DNA from: Aquimarina sp. BL5
GTDB lineage: Bacteria > Bacteroidota > Bacteroidia > Flavobacteriales > Flavobacteriaceae
Length of the DNA: 64,000 bases
Assembly (NCBI RefSeq): GCF_003443675.1
Contig: NZ_CP031963.1
Location: 5,947,238-6,011,237 of the forward strand
Reading direction: 5' to 3'
The notes below the pieces were generated by a model that was not told the DNA's origin, did not search any database, and worked only from the letters and a program-made list of their open reading frames with translations. Shown one piece after another: positions 1-9,545 of this stretch (the first letter of the stretch is position 1; each line of letters begins with the position of its first letter). A program made the position numbers and the translations under genes.

Positions 1-2
1 AA

Positions 3-3000
3 TTTAATACAGGTAAAACTTCTACATCGAATACAAAGTTTTTATTGACTACTGGAAATGTTACTATGGAGGATAGTAAGTTTAGTTATATAGATGAAAA
101 TCTAAACACCCCCAGAATTGTTGTACTAAGGGATATTACTTTAGAAGCAGAAAGCTTAAAAGTGGATGGAGAAGATTTCTATATTACAACCAATATGCTT
201 TCATTCAAAGACCATAGAGGGCTGAATGTTTCTAATCTAAAAACTGGATTTTCGATTACACCTACCGAAATGAAATTTCGTGAGTTGTTAATAGAAACTG
301 TCGATTCTAAAATCGAAGGAGAAATTGTGTTTTCGTATGAAAGGGGAGGGCTCGTAGATTTTGAGAATAGTGTCAATATTGATGCTGATTTTACAAAAGC
401 GACTATTTCTACGAATGATTTAATACCTTTTTATAAAGAATTTGGTAACGACGAAGATCTGATTATTAAAAATACGAACGTAAAAGGTACGCTTAATGAT
501 TTTAAAGTACTAAACTCAAACATTACAGGATTAGATCGGTCTATAATTCAAGGAGATATTAGAATACGAAATGCAGTAACAAATGCATCAAAATTTCGAT
601 TAGATGGTGATTTAAAGAACTTAACGACTAACTATTATGACCTTGTTAATTTATTACCAGGAATTTTAGGAGAGTCTTTGCCAAAACAACTATATCAATT
701 AGGAAGTGTAAAAGGTGTAGGTACTACGATTGTAACTATTAAGGATGTCGATGTAGACATGAATTTCTATTCTCAATTAGGAAAGATCAATGCGTTTGTT
801 TTACTAGGAAATCTTGATAATGTAAAAGAAGCAACTTACAATGGGAATGTGATTTCTAATAATTTTAATATAGGACAATTATTAGGTAAATCAAGATTAG
901 GAAATGCGGCTTTCGATATTCATGTTGATGGAAGTGGGTTTACTTTGAAAAATCTTGATACGAAATTAGAAGGAGATATAAGAAAGTTAGAATTTAATGG
1001 ATATTCTTACACTAACTTAAATGTATTCGGGAATCTAAAAGATCCGGTTTTTGATGGGAAACTAATTTCTGATGACCCCAATGTAAAATTCACTTTCAAC
1101 GGAGTAGCTGATTTATCAAAGGAAATCAATAATTATGATTTTACAGCAAATGTGGATCATATTGATTTAAAACAGCTAAATATTTTTACCAGAGATAGTA
1201 TGTCTATCTTTAATGGTGACGTAATGATGAAAATGAAAGGAACCGGAATTAATGACGCTTTTGGTACAATTTCTTTCGAAAAAACATTATACAAAAACCC
1301 AAATGCAAGTTATTACTTTGACGATTTTGAGATCACTTCTAGTTTTGACAATCAGAACGTAAGAACTATAACTGTGAATAGTCCCGACATTATTGATGGG
1401 AGTGTTAAAGGAGTTTTTAGATTCGAGAATGTATATGATTTGTTTCGTAATTCTATAGGTAGTTTATATGCAAATTTTGAACCTACCGAGATCACTGATA
1501 ATGAATTCATGGAATTTAATTTCAAAATTTATAATAAAATTGTGGATGTATTTTTTCCAGAAATTGAATTCGCACCTAATACATTTATCAAAGGTAAAGT
1601 AGAAAGTAACGATTCTGAATTTAAGTTAACTTTCAAGTCTCCGTCGATTAAGGCATTTGATAACTTAATGAAAGAAGTAGATATACAAGTTGATAATAAG
1701 AACCCCTTATTTAATACTTATGTAGCTATTGATAGTATCGATACGAAGTATTATGATGTATCCGAATTTAGTTTGATTAATGTGACGTTAAAAGATACGT
1801 TATTTATGCGATCAGAGTTTAAAGGAGGCAAGAATAATGTGGATGATTACAACTTGGAGTTTTATCATACGATTAATGAAGATAATAATTCTGTTCTAGG
1901 ATTTAAAAAATCTGACTTTACTTTTAAAGGATATACCTGGTATGCAAATCCCAATAGAAGTAAAAATAGTAATAAAATAGTTTTTGATAATAATTTTCAA
2001 AATATTGATATTCGATCCATCCTTCTAAGGCACGAAGAAGAACAAATAAGTGTTTCTGGTGTTATGGAAGGTAAAAGTAATAAAGATATCAAAGCAACCT
2101 TCGAGGATGTAGATTTAAACAAAATTACACCCTATATAGAGAACCTAAAATTATCAGGGATAGTAGATGGAGATTTAACGATACTTCAGGACAAGGGAGT
2201 CTATTTTCCAAGTTCCACAGTAATTATTAATGATTTGGCTGTAAATGATTCAGATTTAGGTGAGCTTAGGGTGAATGTTTCTGGTAATGAGTCGCTTACT
2301 CAATACAATGTAAATACCAGGTTGGTGAATAAGAACGATCAAAAAATACTTTCTGCAATAGGATCCATTGATGTTTCTAATAATAATCCAGATATGAATA
2401 TAGATGTAAGTTTGGATCAGTTAGATATGTCTGGATTTAGTGCTTTGGGTGGAATTGTGATATCAGACCTTAGAGGATTGGTAACAGGTAATGCAAAGGT
2501 GACTGGGAATTACGTAAATCCTTCTATCGATGGAGTTTTAAAATTAAATCAAGCGGGGTTAAAAATTCCATACCTAAACGTGGACCTTGATTTTGATAAC
2601 GATTCCAGAATTATCTTAAACGAACAGCGTTTTAACTTTGATGATATAGATATTACAGATACAAAATATGATACCAGAGGAATTTTAGGAGGATTCATCG
2701 GACATCAGCGCTTTTCTAAATGGGAATTGGGACTCAAGCTAACTGCTAATGAAAGATTATTGGTATTGGATACAGAAGAGGATGAAGAGTCCTTGTATTA
2801 TGGAACAGGTTTCATTAGTGGAGATGCAACAATTGAAGGACCTACGGACGGTTTAGTTATTAATGTGAATGCCACGACAGAAAAAGGAACTGTTTTTAAA
2901 ATCCCATTAAATGAATCCGAATCGATTGGTGATAACTCCTATATCCATTTTTTAACCCTAGAAGAAAAGAAAGCACGTTTAGAAGGTAAAGAAATCATAC

Positions 3001-4058
3001 TAAAAGAAATCAAAGGGTTAGAACTTAATTTTGATCTCGATGTAAATGATAACGCTTTGGTAGAAGTAGTTGTAGATAAAAAAACAGGTAGTTCTTTAAA
3101 AGGGCGTGGTGCAGGTACATTGCTTATTGAGATAAATACGAACGGTAAGTTTAATATGTGGGGGGATTTTGTAGCATATGAAGGAAGTTATAATTTTAGA
3201 TATGGCGCATTAGTTGGTAAAGATTTTACAGTAAGATCAGGAGGGAGTATCAACTGGGATGGTAGTCCAACTAGAGCGAAACTTAATTTAAGTGCCGTAT
3301 ATAAAACCGAAGCGAATCCTGCAGTATTATTAGAGAATGCTACGGTCAATCGAAAAATTCCAGTAGAAGTAGTAGTTGATTTAAATGGAGAATTAATACA
3401 ACCTGATCTTAACTTCAATATAGAATTACCAAATCTAAGCTCTGTTGCTAAGAGTGAATTAGAATATCAATTAGAAGACCAAGCAACAAAAGAACTACAG
3501 GCCTTATCATTAGTTACCCAAGGGCAGTTTTATAGTGGAAATTTAGATCCGACTTTTATAACAGGAAATCTAGTGGAGCGTGCAGCAGGATTGGTAAATG
3601 GTATATTTTCTGGTGATGATGATAAGTTTAGAGTTGGTGTGAACTATGTTCAGGGAAATAGAAACATTGATCAAGAGGCTGCAGACCAATTTGGAGTTAC
3701 GGTATCGACTCAGATCAATAATAAAATTCTTATTAATGGTAGAGTAGGAGTTCCTATAGGTGGCGTAAGTGAATCTGTAGTAACAGGTGATGTAGAAGTA
3801 GAATATTTGTTTAATGAAGAGGGAACATTGAAAGGAAAGATTTTTAATCGTCAGAATGAGATTCAGTTTATTGGAGAGTCTCAAGGATATAAACAAGGTT
3901 TGGGACTATCTTACTCGGTGGATTTCAATAATTTCAATGAACTTTGGCAAAAGGTTTTTAATTCTAAAAAGGAAAAAGATACTTTGGTTGTAAAAACTCA
4001 GGATACAACCAAAATAGACACGCCAGAATTCATTAATTTTACGGACAAGAATAAGTAA
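3..4058 (+). CDS. tamB: TamB-like translocation/assembly protein, 5' truncated by window
   Basis: The frame is open from base 3, so the true start lies upstream and about 1352 residues are visible. The protein is a long series of beta-strand repeats typical of AsmA/TamB bridge proteins, which span the periplasm and help insert outer-membrane proteins or carry phospholipids. The last 350 residues match the TamB C-terminal domain (DUF490). They include a glycine-rich stretch with GRGAGTLLIEI (about nt 3100-3140), AYEGSYNFRYG (nt 3175-3210), and a tail around 3430-3560 rich in Leu/Gln/Glu. The final 40 residues are charged. The stop is followed after 25 bp by pfkA. In Flavobacteriia TamB homologues are far longer than the average beta-barrel partner. 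The family call is firm; the cargo is unknown. Confidence 0.88.
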   Translation, partial: FNTGKTSTSNTKFLLTTGNVTMEDSKFSYIDENLNTPRIVVLRDITLEAESLKVDGEDFYITTNMLSFKDHRGLNVSNLKTGFSITPTEMKFRELLIETVDSKIEGEIVFSYERGGLVDFENSVNIDADFTKATISTNDLIPFYKEFGNDEDLIIKNTNVKGTLNDFKVLNSNITGLDRSIIQGDIRIRNAVTNASKFRLDGDLKNLTTNYYDLVNLLPGILGESLPKQLYQLGSVKGVGTTIVTIKDVDVDMNFYSQLGKINAFVLLGNLDNVKEATYNGNVISNNFNIGQLLGKSRLGNAAFDIHVDGSGFTLKNLDTKLEGDIRKLEFNGYSYTNLNVFGNLKDPVFDGKLISDDPNVKFTFNGVADLSKEINNYDFTANVDHIDLKQLNIFTRDSMSIFNGDVMMKMKGTGINDAFGTISFEKTLYKNPNASYYFDDFEITSSFDNQNVRTITVNSPDIIDGSVKGVFRFENVYDLFRNSIGSLYANFEPTEITDNEFMEFNFKIYNKIVDVFFPEIEFAPNTFIKGKVESNDSEFKLTFKSPSIKAFDNLMKEVDIQVDNKNPLFNTYVAIDSIDTKYYDVSEFSLINVTLKDTLFMRSEFKGGKNNVDDYNLEFYHTINEDNNSVLGFKKSDFTFKGYTWYANPNRSKNSNKIVFDNNFQNIDIRSILLRHEEEQISVSGVMEGKSNKDIKATFEDVDLNKITPYIENLKLSGIVDGDLTILQDKGVYFPSSTVIINDLAVNDSDLGELRVNVSGNESLTQYNVNTRLVNKNDQKILSAIGSIDVSNNNPDMNIDVSLDQLDMSGFSALGGIVISDLRGLVTGNAKVTGNYVNPSIDGVLKLNQAGLKIPYLNVDLDFDNDSRIILNEQRFNFDDIDITDTKYDTRGILGGFIGHQRFSKWELGLKLTANERLLVLDTEEDEESLYYGTGFISGDATIEGPTDGLVINVNATTEKGTVFKIPLNESESIGDNSYIHFLTLEEKKARLEGKEIILKEIKGLELNFDLDVNDNALVEVVVDKKTGSSLKGRGAGTLLIEINTNGKFNMWGDFVAYEGSYNFRYGALVGKDFTVRSGGSINWDGSPTRAKLNLSAVYKTEANPAVLLENATVNRKIPVEVVVDLNGELIQPDLNFNIELPNLSSVAKSELEYQLEDQATKELQALSLVTQGQFYSGNLDPTFITGNLVERAAGLVNGIFSGDDDKFRVGVNYVQGNRNIDQEAADQFGVTVSTQINNKILINGRVGVPIGGVSESVVTGDVEVEYLFNEEGTLKGKIFNRQNEIQFIGESQGYKQGLGLSYSVDFNNFNELWQKVFNSKKEKDTLVVKTQDTTKIDTPEFINFTDKNK

Positions 4059-4083
4059 TTTGATTAAATTTTACACGCAATAA

Positions 4084-5070
4084 ATGGCTAGACAAATTAA
4101 AACTATCGGAGTAATGACATCTGGCGGGGATTCTCCTGGGATGAATGCCGCTATACGTGCAGTTGCTCGTTCCTGTTCATATTACAATGTAAAATGTATT
4201 GGTTTTTATCGGGGCTATCAAGGAATGATAGAAAATGATTACTGTGAGCTGAATGCTAGAAGTGTGCGTAATATAATAAGTGCAGGAGGGACAATCCTTA
4301 AATCAGCTCGATCTAAAGAGTTTATGACAGTAGAAGGAAGAAAAAAAGCAGCAGAAAATCTTAAAAAAAATGAAGTCGACGCCATGATATTAATTGGTGG
4401 AGATGGTACTTTTAGAGGTGGTGAAATATTTAGTAAAGAGCACGATATTCCTATTATAGGTGTTCCTGGAACCATTGATAATGATATTGCAGGTACTAAT
4501 TTTACAATAGGGTATGATACTGCGCTTAATACTGTTGTAGAATCGATTGATAAGATTAGAGATACCGCTAGTTCCCATGATCGCTTGTTTTTTATAGAAG
4601 TGATGGGACGCGATGCTGGATTTATAGCGTTAAATAGTGGAGTAGGAGCTGGAGCAGAGGAAATACTAATTCCAGAAGAAGATCTTGGATTAGATAGGTT
4701 GTTAGAGTCTTTAAAACGAAGTAAACGTTCTGGTAAATCTTCGAGTATTGTAGTTGTTTGTGAAGGTGATAAAATTGGAAAGAATGTATATGAACTTGCA
4801 GATTATGTTACTGATAATTTACCTGATTATGATGTAAGAGTAACTGTTCTAGGGCATATGCAGCGGGGAGGTTCTCCTTCTTGTTTTGATAGGACATTGG
4901 CAAGTCGACTTTGTGTAAAGGCGGTAGAATTGTTGTTAGACGGAGAGGAGAATGTAATGGTTGGAGTACTTAACAATAAGATCGTAGCAACTAATTTTGA
5001 TGAAGGATTAAAAGAAGATCATAGTATAAATAAAGAATTACTCCGTATTTCGGATATTCTTTCAGTATAG
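4084..5070 (+). CDS. pfkA: ATP-dependent 6-phosphofructokinase
   Basis: This enzyme phosphorylates fructose 6-phosphate to fructose 1,6-bisphosphate, the committed step of glycolysis, in the cytosol. At 328 residues it has the usual length for bacterial group A PFK. Signatures in order are the ATP-binding GGDSPGMNAAIR near residue 15, GGDGTFRGG near 105, the catalytic PGTIDNDIAGT near 128 (Asp of TIDND is the base), and the GHMQRGGSP box near 258. The Gly of GGDGT at the phosphate-donor site favours ATP rather than pyrophosphate as donor. The ATG at 4084 gives the standard N-terminus. It is followed after 5 bp by mgsA, which suggests co-transcription. Confidence 0.97.
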   Translation: MARQIKTIGVMTSGGDSPGMNAAIRAVARSCSYYNVKCIGFYRGYQGMIENDYCELNARSVRNIISAGGTILKSARSKEFMTVEGRKKAAENLKKNEVDAMILIGGDGTFRGGEIFSKEHDIPIIGVPGTIDNDIAGTNFTIGYDTALNTVVESIDKIRDTASSHDRLFFIEVMGRDAGFIALNSGVGAGAEEILIPEEDLGLDRLLESLKRSKRSGKSSSIVVVCEGDKIGKNVYELADYVTDNLPDYDVRVTVLGHMQRGGSPSCFDRTLASRLCVKAVELLLDGEENVMVGVLNNKIVATNFDEGLKEDHSINKELLRISDILSV

Positions 5071-5075
5071 ATATA

Positions 5076-5441
5076 ATGATTACAATAGCAATTATAGCAC
5101 ACGATGGTAAGAAAGCAGAAATGGTTCAGTTTCTGAATGAGCATCAAGAAATCTTACAATCTAAGAATATATCACTTATTTCTACAGGAACGACTGGGGA
5201 GAAAGCAAAACGAGCTGGTTTTGATGTAGAAGCACTACTATCGGGCCCTCTAGGAGGAGATGCGCAAATTGCAGCAGGTGTTGCTGAAAAAAGAGTGGAT
5301 ATGGTTATTTTTTTTAGAGACCCATTAGCAAAACATCCTCACGAACCTGATATTTTTATGTTGATGAGGTTATGTGATGTTTATGATGTGCCCTTAGCGA
5401 CTAATCCCGCAACTGCGCAATTGTTGCTCAAAGGGTTGTAA
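5076..5441 (+). CDS. mgsA: Methylglyoxal synthase
   Basis: It converts dihydroxyacetone phosphate to methylglyoxal and phosphate, a bypass that relieves sugar-phosphate build-up. The 121-residue protein carries the family signatures: a phosphate-binding STGTTG near residue 37, SGPLGGDAQIAAG near 57 (the Asp of GGD is the catalytic acid/base in the E. coli enzyme), FFRDPLAKHPHEPD near 85, and ATNPATAQLLL at the end. It is about 30 residues shorter than the E. coli enzyme, mainly at the N-terminus, but all active-site motifs are retained. The 5-bp gap after pfkA suggests an operon that makes the glycolytic gate together with its overflow valve. Its stop faces the stop of the minus-strand gene at 5445 with only 3 bp between. 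Confidence 0.93.
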   Translation: MITIAIIAHDGKKAEMVQFLNEHQEILQSKNISLISTGTTGEKAKRAGFDVEALLSGPLGGDAQIAAGVAEKRVDMVIFFRDPLAKHPHEPDIFMLMRLCDVYDVPLATNPATAQLLLKGL

Positions 5442-5444
5442 AAA

Positions 5445-6005
5445 CTACTGAGATAAATTATGAATACACTGTTCCCTAATTTTCCATATCTCACTAAATG
5501 AAAAATTAAGCTTTTTCGATAGAATCCATTCATGGATGAAATCTTGATGGTATTTCACTTTATAGCTTCCTACCTGATTTGGTTGTATGTTTTTTTCCAT
5601 CATAACATCATTTCTAATTCTTTCAAAATCCGATGAATTTGAGGTAGCATCAATTGTTACGTCCTTATATCTTAAATAACAATGTGCTTCTGGAATATAT
5701 TTCAGATTATTACTTCGAAGTGCATTTCCTATTTTAGGAGTATTAGTAACATTCATTTTGTACACTCCGATAATGAGCTCAATATCATTCATTCCATTTA
5801 AATCGGCAATCGTTTTTAACAAAGCGTGTTTAGAGCTACAAGTTCCTTTGTTTTCCGTAATAACTAATGAATTATCAGTTCTATTGGAGTTTCTGCCATA
5901 AGGTATATTTTTTACATAGGTAATGAGTTCAGACCAAGAGGTGATTCCTTTTTCTGTAATTATTTTGGATAAACTATCTTCTGAACTAATTGTAAAGTCA
6001 AGCAT
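5445..6005 (-). CDS. Transglutaminase-like (papain-fold) protein
   Basis: This 186-residue cytosolic protein has no signal peptide or membrane segment. It shows the ordered Cys-His-Asp arrangement of the transglutaminase-like superfamily: GTCSSKHALL near residue 54 (nucleophile Cys), EAHCYLRY near 106 (His) and VTIDAT near 116 (Asp). Spacing and flanking residues (the small-residue run before Cys, aromatic residues after His) agree with the family, but the overall sequence is not one I recognise, so substrate and role are unknown. It could be a cysteine protease or an amidase. The start ATG lies only 13 bp downstream of the hairpin that ends ridA transcription, so it probably depends on read-through or on a promoter inside that short gap. 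Confidence 0.6.
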   Translation of the reverse strand: MLDFTISSEDSLSKIITEKGITSWSELITYVKNIPYGRNSNRTDNSLVITENKGTCSSKHALLKTIADLNGMNDIELIIGVYKMNVTNTPKIGNALRSNNLKYIPEAHCYLRYKDVTIDATSNSSDFERIRNDVMMEKNIQPNQVGSYKVKYHQDFIHEWILSKKLNFSFSEIWKIREQCIHNLSQ

Positions 6006-6018
6006 GATTAAAAATAAA

Positions 6019-6047
6019 AAAACTCAAGTAAAATTTACTTGAGTTTT
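6019..6047 (-). terminator. Intrinsic terminator of ridA
   Basis: A perfect 13-bp inverted repeat (6019-6031 and 6035-6047) surrounds a 3-nt loop. On the minus strand it is followed by a T-rich run. It sits between the ridA stop and the start of the transglutaminase-like gene, only 13 bp before that ATG. Confidence 0.8.
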
Positions 6048-6072
6048 ATAGTGTGTTTTTTTAAATGATAAC

Positions 6073-6453
6073 TTATTTAACAGCAATCACAGAGATTTCT
6101 ACATTTACAAATTTTGGTAAAGCAGCAACTGCTACCGTTTCTCTAGCTGGCGCAGTGTCTTCATCAAAATAGTTTCCGTATATTTCATTTACTTTTGAAA
6201 AATTATTCATATCACTCAAGAAAATAGTAGTTTTAATAACATTTTCGAAAGTCATGTTTACTTCGTCCAAAATTGCCTTAAGATTTTGCATCACTTGTTC
6301 AGCTTCCGTTTTTATATCATCCATAACTAGTTCACCAGTTTCTGGATTGATAGCAATTTGTCCAGAAGTGTATAGTGTATTTCCGTTAAGAATAGCTTGA
6401 TTGTAAGGTCCTATTGGAGCTGGAGCTTTAGAAGTAGTTATAATTTTTTTCAT
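6073..6453 (-). CDS. ridA: RidA family reactive enamine/imine deaminase
   Basis: The protein hydrolyses 2-aminoacrylate and related enamines released by PLP enzymes, protecting the cytosol. At 126 residues it has standard RidA length. Family marks are APIGPYNQAI at residues 12-21, TLYTSGQI at 26-33, the substrate-binding Arg104 in APARETVAV, and the VNVEISVIAV end. All are present, so it should be active. It lies downstream of lptD on the minus strand with 113 bp between; that gap is open in the lptD frame up to an ATGA overlap with this start (see the 6450-6566 entry). A hairpin ends the transcript after the stop. Confidence 0.95.
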   Translation of the reverse strand: MKKIITTSKAPAPIGPYNQAILNGNTLYTSGQIAINPETGELVMDDIKTEAEQVMQNLKAILDEVNMTFENVIKTTIFLSDMNNFSKVNEIYGNYFDEDTAPARETVAVAALPKFVNVEISVIAVK

Positions 6454-6566
6454 GATGTGTAAAAAGTATTATTGTTTATTTGATTTTGTAAACTAATTAT
6501 AAATTCTTCAGCCTCTCTTCCTAAGCCTTCTTTAGAGGTGTAGAGGTATTGAAGAGTAAAACTATA
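6450..6566 (-). other. Start-less open frame between lptD and ridA
   Basis: After the lptD stop (TAA at 6567-6569), the same frame stays open for 38 sense codons and ends with a TGA that overlaps the ridA ATG as ATGA. The encoded stretch (containing SKEGLGREAEEF) looks protein-like, but it has no ATG, GTG or TTG. It may be a lost C-terminal extension of LptD, the remnant of another gene, or chance. No independent gene can be called here. Confidence 0.3.
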
Positions 6567-9347
6567 TTACAGCTGTCTGTCTGGTTCTCGTCTTTTATCG
6601 TACTTAATATCGCTAAGAACTGAAGATTTGATTCCAATAAAAAAGTTCCAAGATGTTCGGTCACTAAAGGGTATCCAGTTAAAACTCATATTCCAGCTAT
6701 CCAGATCTCTTTGGAATCTGAGGTTGGTATATGTAAATCCAGGATTTTTAAGGTCATATCCAGAGGATACACCCACAGACCATTTAGGAGCTAATTCTAC
6801 ATCACCTGAGAACATAATGGAATGAGAGGATATTTCGTTTTGTCGGGCATTATTGCTATAATTAACCGTATAGGATAAACGCAGAGACCAAGGGATTTTA
6901 TAATTATAATTTTGAACATCCTTTTGTTCTCGATTGTTATCGTTTTGTCGATAGGTTTGCTCTTCTCTAAAATCTGTTCCTCCACCAAATAGGTTGTCTG
7001 GCCTACCACCATTTCTTAAGGTTTGGTTGCTTAAAGGATCATCATCGGATTTTCCTTTTTCAAAATCTTTACTAGAGAACGAGTATCCAAAATTAGCGCT
7101 AGCTCGTGTTAACCTAAATAAACTACCTCCATTATTAATGTTCCAAACATCAATTTTACGATTGTTATTGTCTAATGCATAGGGATCTAACTCCGCACTA
7201 AAGTTGATGTCTAATTTATTCTGAACGATAGGAATATTTCCAGTTATTGATAGAGGACTAATTTGAAGTGAGTCACCGGCAATATTATAGGCTGTTCGAA
7301 AATTTAAATTATTTAATAGCACCACTTTTTTTGGCTCAGTAGCAGTGGTATCCCTGCTTCTTACTTTTGCTTCTAAATTATTACTTAAAGAAAAACCTAT
7401 ACTACTCGAAAAAGTATTACTTGGTGCGCCAAAGAAGCCACCTTCAAAACGCGAATATTCAACCACTTCGGTTTCATCAATATCTGGCGTGCTCAGATTA
7501 TCAGAGATAGTATATTCATCATAGAACTCATTAAAAGCTGGATTGATACTATAGCTTATGGCAGGTCTCATTGTATGACGAATAGCTTGTATTTTCTTGT
7601 CTTTTTTAAAGTTAAATGTACCATAAATAGTAGTTCCTAAACTAGTAGAGAAATTATAAGTTCTGTATGCATCAAAACCAGTAATAGTATCTCTTACTAC
7701 TTCACCTACACCATCATTAGCATCTGGATCGTAACTTTGATCGATTGTTTCAAACACCCAATTCTCTTGAAAGCTAGTTCCCATAGTAGCACTTAAATAT
7801 CGAAAGATCTTAAAATTGGTGCTAATAGGAATTGTGTGTTGCATTCCTATACTTGCTCCTTTAAACATATCAGCTGTAAAAAGCTCTTCATCCGTAGTCT
7901 GAATTCTATTTTCTCCTCTAAAGTTATATTGGGTATTGATATTTTGAATGATTCCTTTTTTAACGCCAACTTTTGGAGCAAAAGGAAATATTCGTGATAC
8001 ACTAGCATTTACATTAGGCAAAGAAAGATTAACTATTCCTGTTTGAGTATTAGAATTATGATTGGCGGCTAAATTAACATTTACTTGTGGATCTCCTTGA
8101 AACGTTTTAGCATAGGAAACAGAAGAAGTAAGCTGATTGTTTAAGAAATTACCAGTATTTAACTGATTTGTAGATTGCTGAAAAAAGTCACTACTTCCGA
8201 AGTTTACCGATGCAGAAAACCTGGAGTTAGGGTTTGATTTTGCATCCTGATTATGGGTCCACTGAATATTATATGTAGTAGTTCTTGCAAAATCAGGAAA
8301 ACCTCGTTCACTAGTTAGATTATTTTCAAACCTAAACCTAAGATTACCTCTATATTTATAACGTACTGCATATGCAGATTCTGTTAAGAGCGTATAACTA
8401 CCATTTGTATAGTAATCCCCCGTTATTGTTAAATCGGCAAAGTCACTTAGCGCAAAGTAGTACCCACCATTCTGGAGAAAATATCCTCTGTTATTTTCAT
8501 CTCCATAACTAGGAATGATAAAGCCAGAAGTTCTGTCTTCCTCCAAAGGAAAATACCCAAAAGGTAGACCAAGAGGTGTAGGAACGTCTGCGATAAACAT
8601 ATTAACAAGTCCAGTTACAATCTTCTTTTTAGGTACTAGTTTTATTCGTCTGGCATAAAAGTAATAATCTGCGTTATCTACATCCTCTGCAGTAGTGAAT
8701 TTTACATTACTCATATATATTACAGAGTCATTTACTCTTTTAGACACTTCTCCTTTAACGTTCATTTCACCTTGTTTGGTTCGAGAATTGTAAATAAGAG
8801 CTTTTTCTGTGTCAAAATTAAAACGAATAGAATCCGGTTCTACTATATTCTGAGCTTGTTTAAAAACAGGAGTCTGAGAATAGTCACCAACAGAATCCTT
8901 AATACCGTAGGCATATACTTCATTCTTAGCATTATCAACGATGATAAGTCCTGCGTTAATCTGCATTTCGCCATATATAATTTCGGCTTCATTATAGAGA
9001 TACATTTTGTTTTCTCTACGACTAAGTCTCATATAATCAGTAGATTTATATTTTACTTTATCCGTCAATAATTGTGGTGGTTCTACAATGGTATCTTTCT
9101 TGGTGGTGTCTTGATCTTTCTCATTCTCCAGTATTTCTGATTTTGGATCTACAGTGTTCTTAGGTATAGAAAGAGTATCCTTTTGAACCGGAACTGGTTT
9201 CTTAGTGGTTTTATCAAACTCTTGTGCAGTTGTATAACAAATACAAAATAGTGAAAAACTTAGTGAATAAAGTATGTTACGTACCGTTGTTTGCAATGGT
9301 TTAAATCCTATTTTTGTAAAACTATGGCTTAGTTTTTGAAGTGCCAA
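6567..9347 (-). CDS. lptD: LPS-assembly outer-membrane protein LptD (Flavobacteria type)
   Basis: LptD is the outer-membrane barrel that, with LptE, places LPS in the outer leaflet. The 926-residue product has a signal peptide near residues 22-42 (hydrophobic, ending TTAQ). A low-complexity Pro/Lys/Thr linker follows, then an N-terminal OstA-like jelly-roll region (about 90-260, with YGEMQINAG and VKFTTAEDVDNADYYF-type strands). A long barrel then runs to the C-terminus. The GLPFGYFPLEEDRTSGFIIP segment near 255 is typical of the Bacteroidota LptD family. The longest start is a TTG at 9347, but a TAnnTTTG box overlaps it. A second TTG at 9296 would give a tighter signal peptide and may be the true start. 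The gene is divergent from the amidase gene. Confidence 0.87.
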   Translation of the reverse strand: MALQKLSHSFTKIGFKPLQTTVRNILYSLSFSLFCICYTTAQEFDKTTKKPVPVQKDTLSIPKNTVDPKSEILENEKDQDTTKKDTIVEPPQLLTDKVKYKSTDYMRLSRRENKMYLYNEAEIIYGEMQINAGLIIVDNAKNEVYAYGIKDSVGDYSQTPVFKQAQNIVEPDSIRFNFDTEKALIYNSRTKQGEMNVKGEVSKRVNDSVIYMSNVKFTTAEDVDNADYYFYARRIKLVPKKKIVTGLVNMFIADVPTPLGLPFGYFPLEEDRTSGFIIPSYGDENNRGYFLQNGGYYFALSDFADLTITGDYYTNGSYTLLTESAYAVRYKYRGNLRFRFENNLTSERGFPDFARTTTYNIQWTHNQDAKSNPNSRFSASVNFGSSDFFQQSTNQLNTGNFLNNQLTSSVSYAKTFQGDPQVNVNLAANHNSNTQTGIVNLSLPNVNASVSRIFPFAPKVGVKKGIIQNINTQYNFRGENRIQTTDEELFTADMFKGASIGMQHTIPISTNFKIFRYLSATMGTSFQENWVFETIDQSYDPDANDGVGEVVRDTITGFDAYRTYNFSTSLGTTIYGTFNFKKDKKIQAIRHTMRPAISYSINPAFNEFYDEYTISDNLSTPDIDETEVVEYSRFEGGFFGAPSNTFSSSIGFSLSNNLEAKVRSRDTTATEPKKVVLLNNLNFRTAYNIAGDSLQISPLSITGNIPIVQNKLDINFSAELDPYALDNNNRKIDVWNINNGGSLFRLTRASANFGYSFSSKDFEKGKSDDDPLSNQTLRNGGRPDNLFGGGTDFREEQTYRQNDNNREQKDVQNYNYKIPWSLRLSYTVNYSNNARQNEISSHSIMFSGDVELAPKWSVGVSSGYDLKNPGFTYTNLRFQRDLDSWNMSFNWIPFSDRTSWNFFIGIKSSVLSDIKYDKRREPDRQL

Positions 9348-9352
9348 AATTA
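9345..9352 (-). promoter_or_regulatory. Possible -7 box (TAATTTTG) for lptD
   Basis: The minus strand reads TAATTTTG, matching the Bacteroidota TAnnTTTG -7 consensus. It overlaps the furthest-upstream lptD start codon. If it is a real promoter, translation must start downstream, for example at TTG 9296. No convincing -33 TTG is seen. Confidence 0.4.
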
Positions 9353-9530
9353 CATATATTTTTTATGTAGAGATTGTAATTGGTGAAAAAATAAATATTT
9401 ATATCAAATACAGGGCTCTAACGTTATTATAAATAAAACTTGTATTGTAATTTCTAAGATCATAACCTTATGATTTTAGAATTATTATACTAAATACGGA
9501 AACAATTAGGTAATGTTTCAAGCTAAGTGA

Positions 9531-9538
9531 TAATTTTG
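9531..9538 (+). promoter_or_regulatory. -7 box (TAATTTTG) of the amidase gene
   Basis: A TAnnTTTG match ends 7 nt before the ATG at 9546, implying a very short or absent leader. The 9348-9545 intergenic stretch is otherwise AT-rich and holds the divergent promoters of lptD and this gene. Confidence 0.45.
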
Positions 9539-9545
9539 TGTAAAT

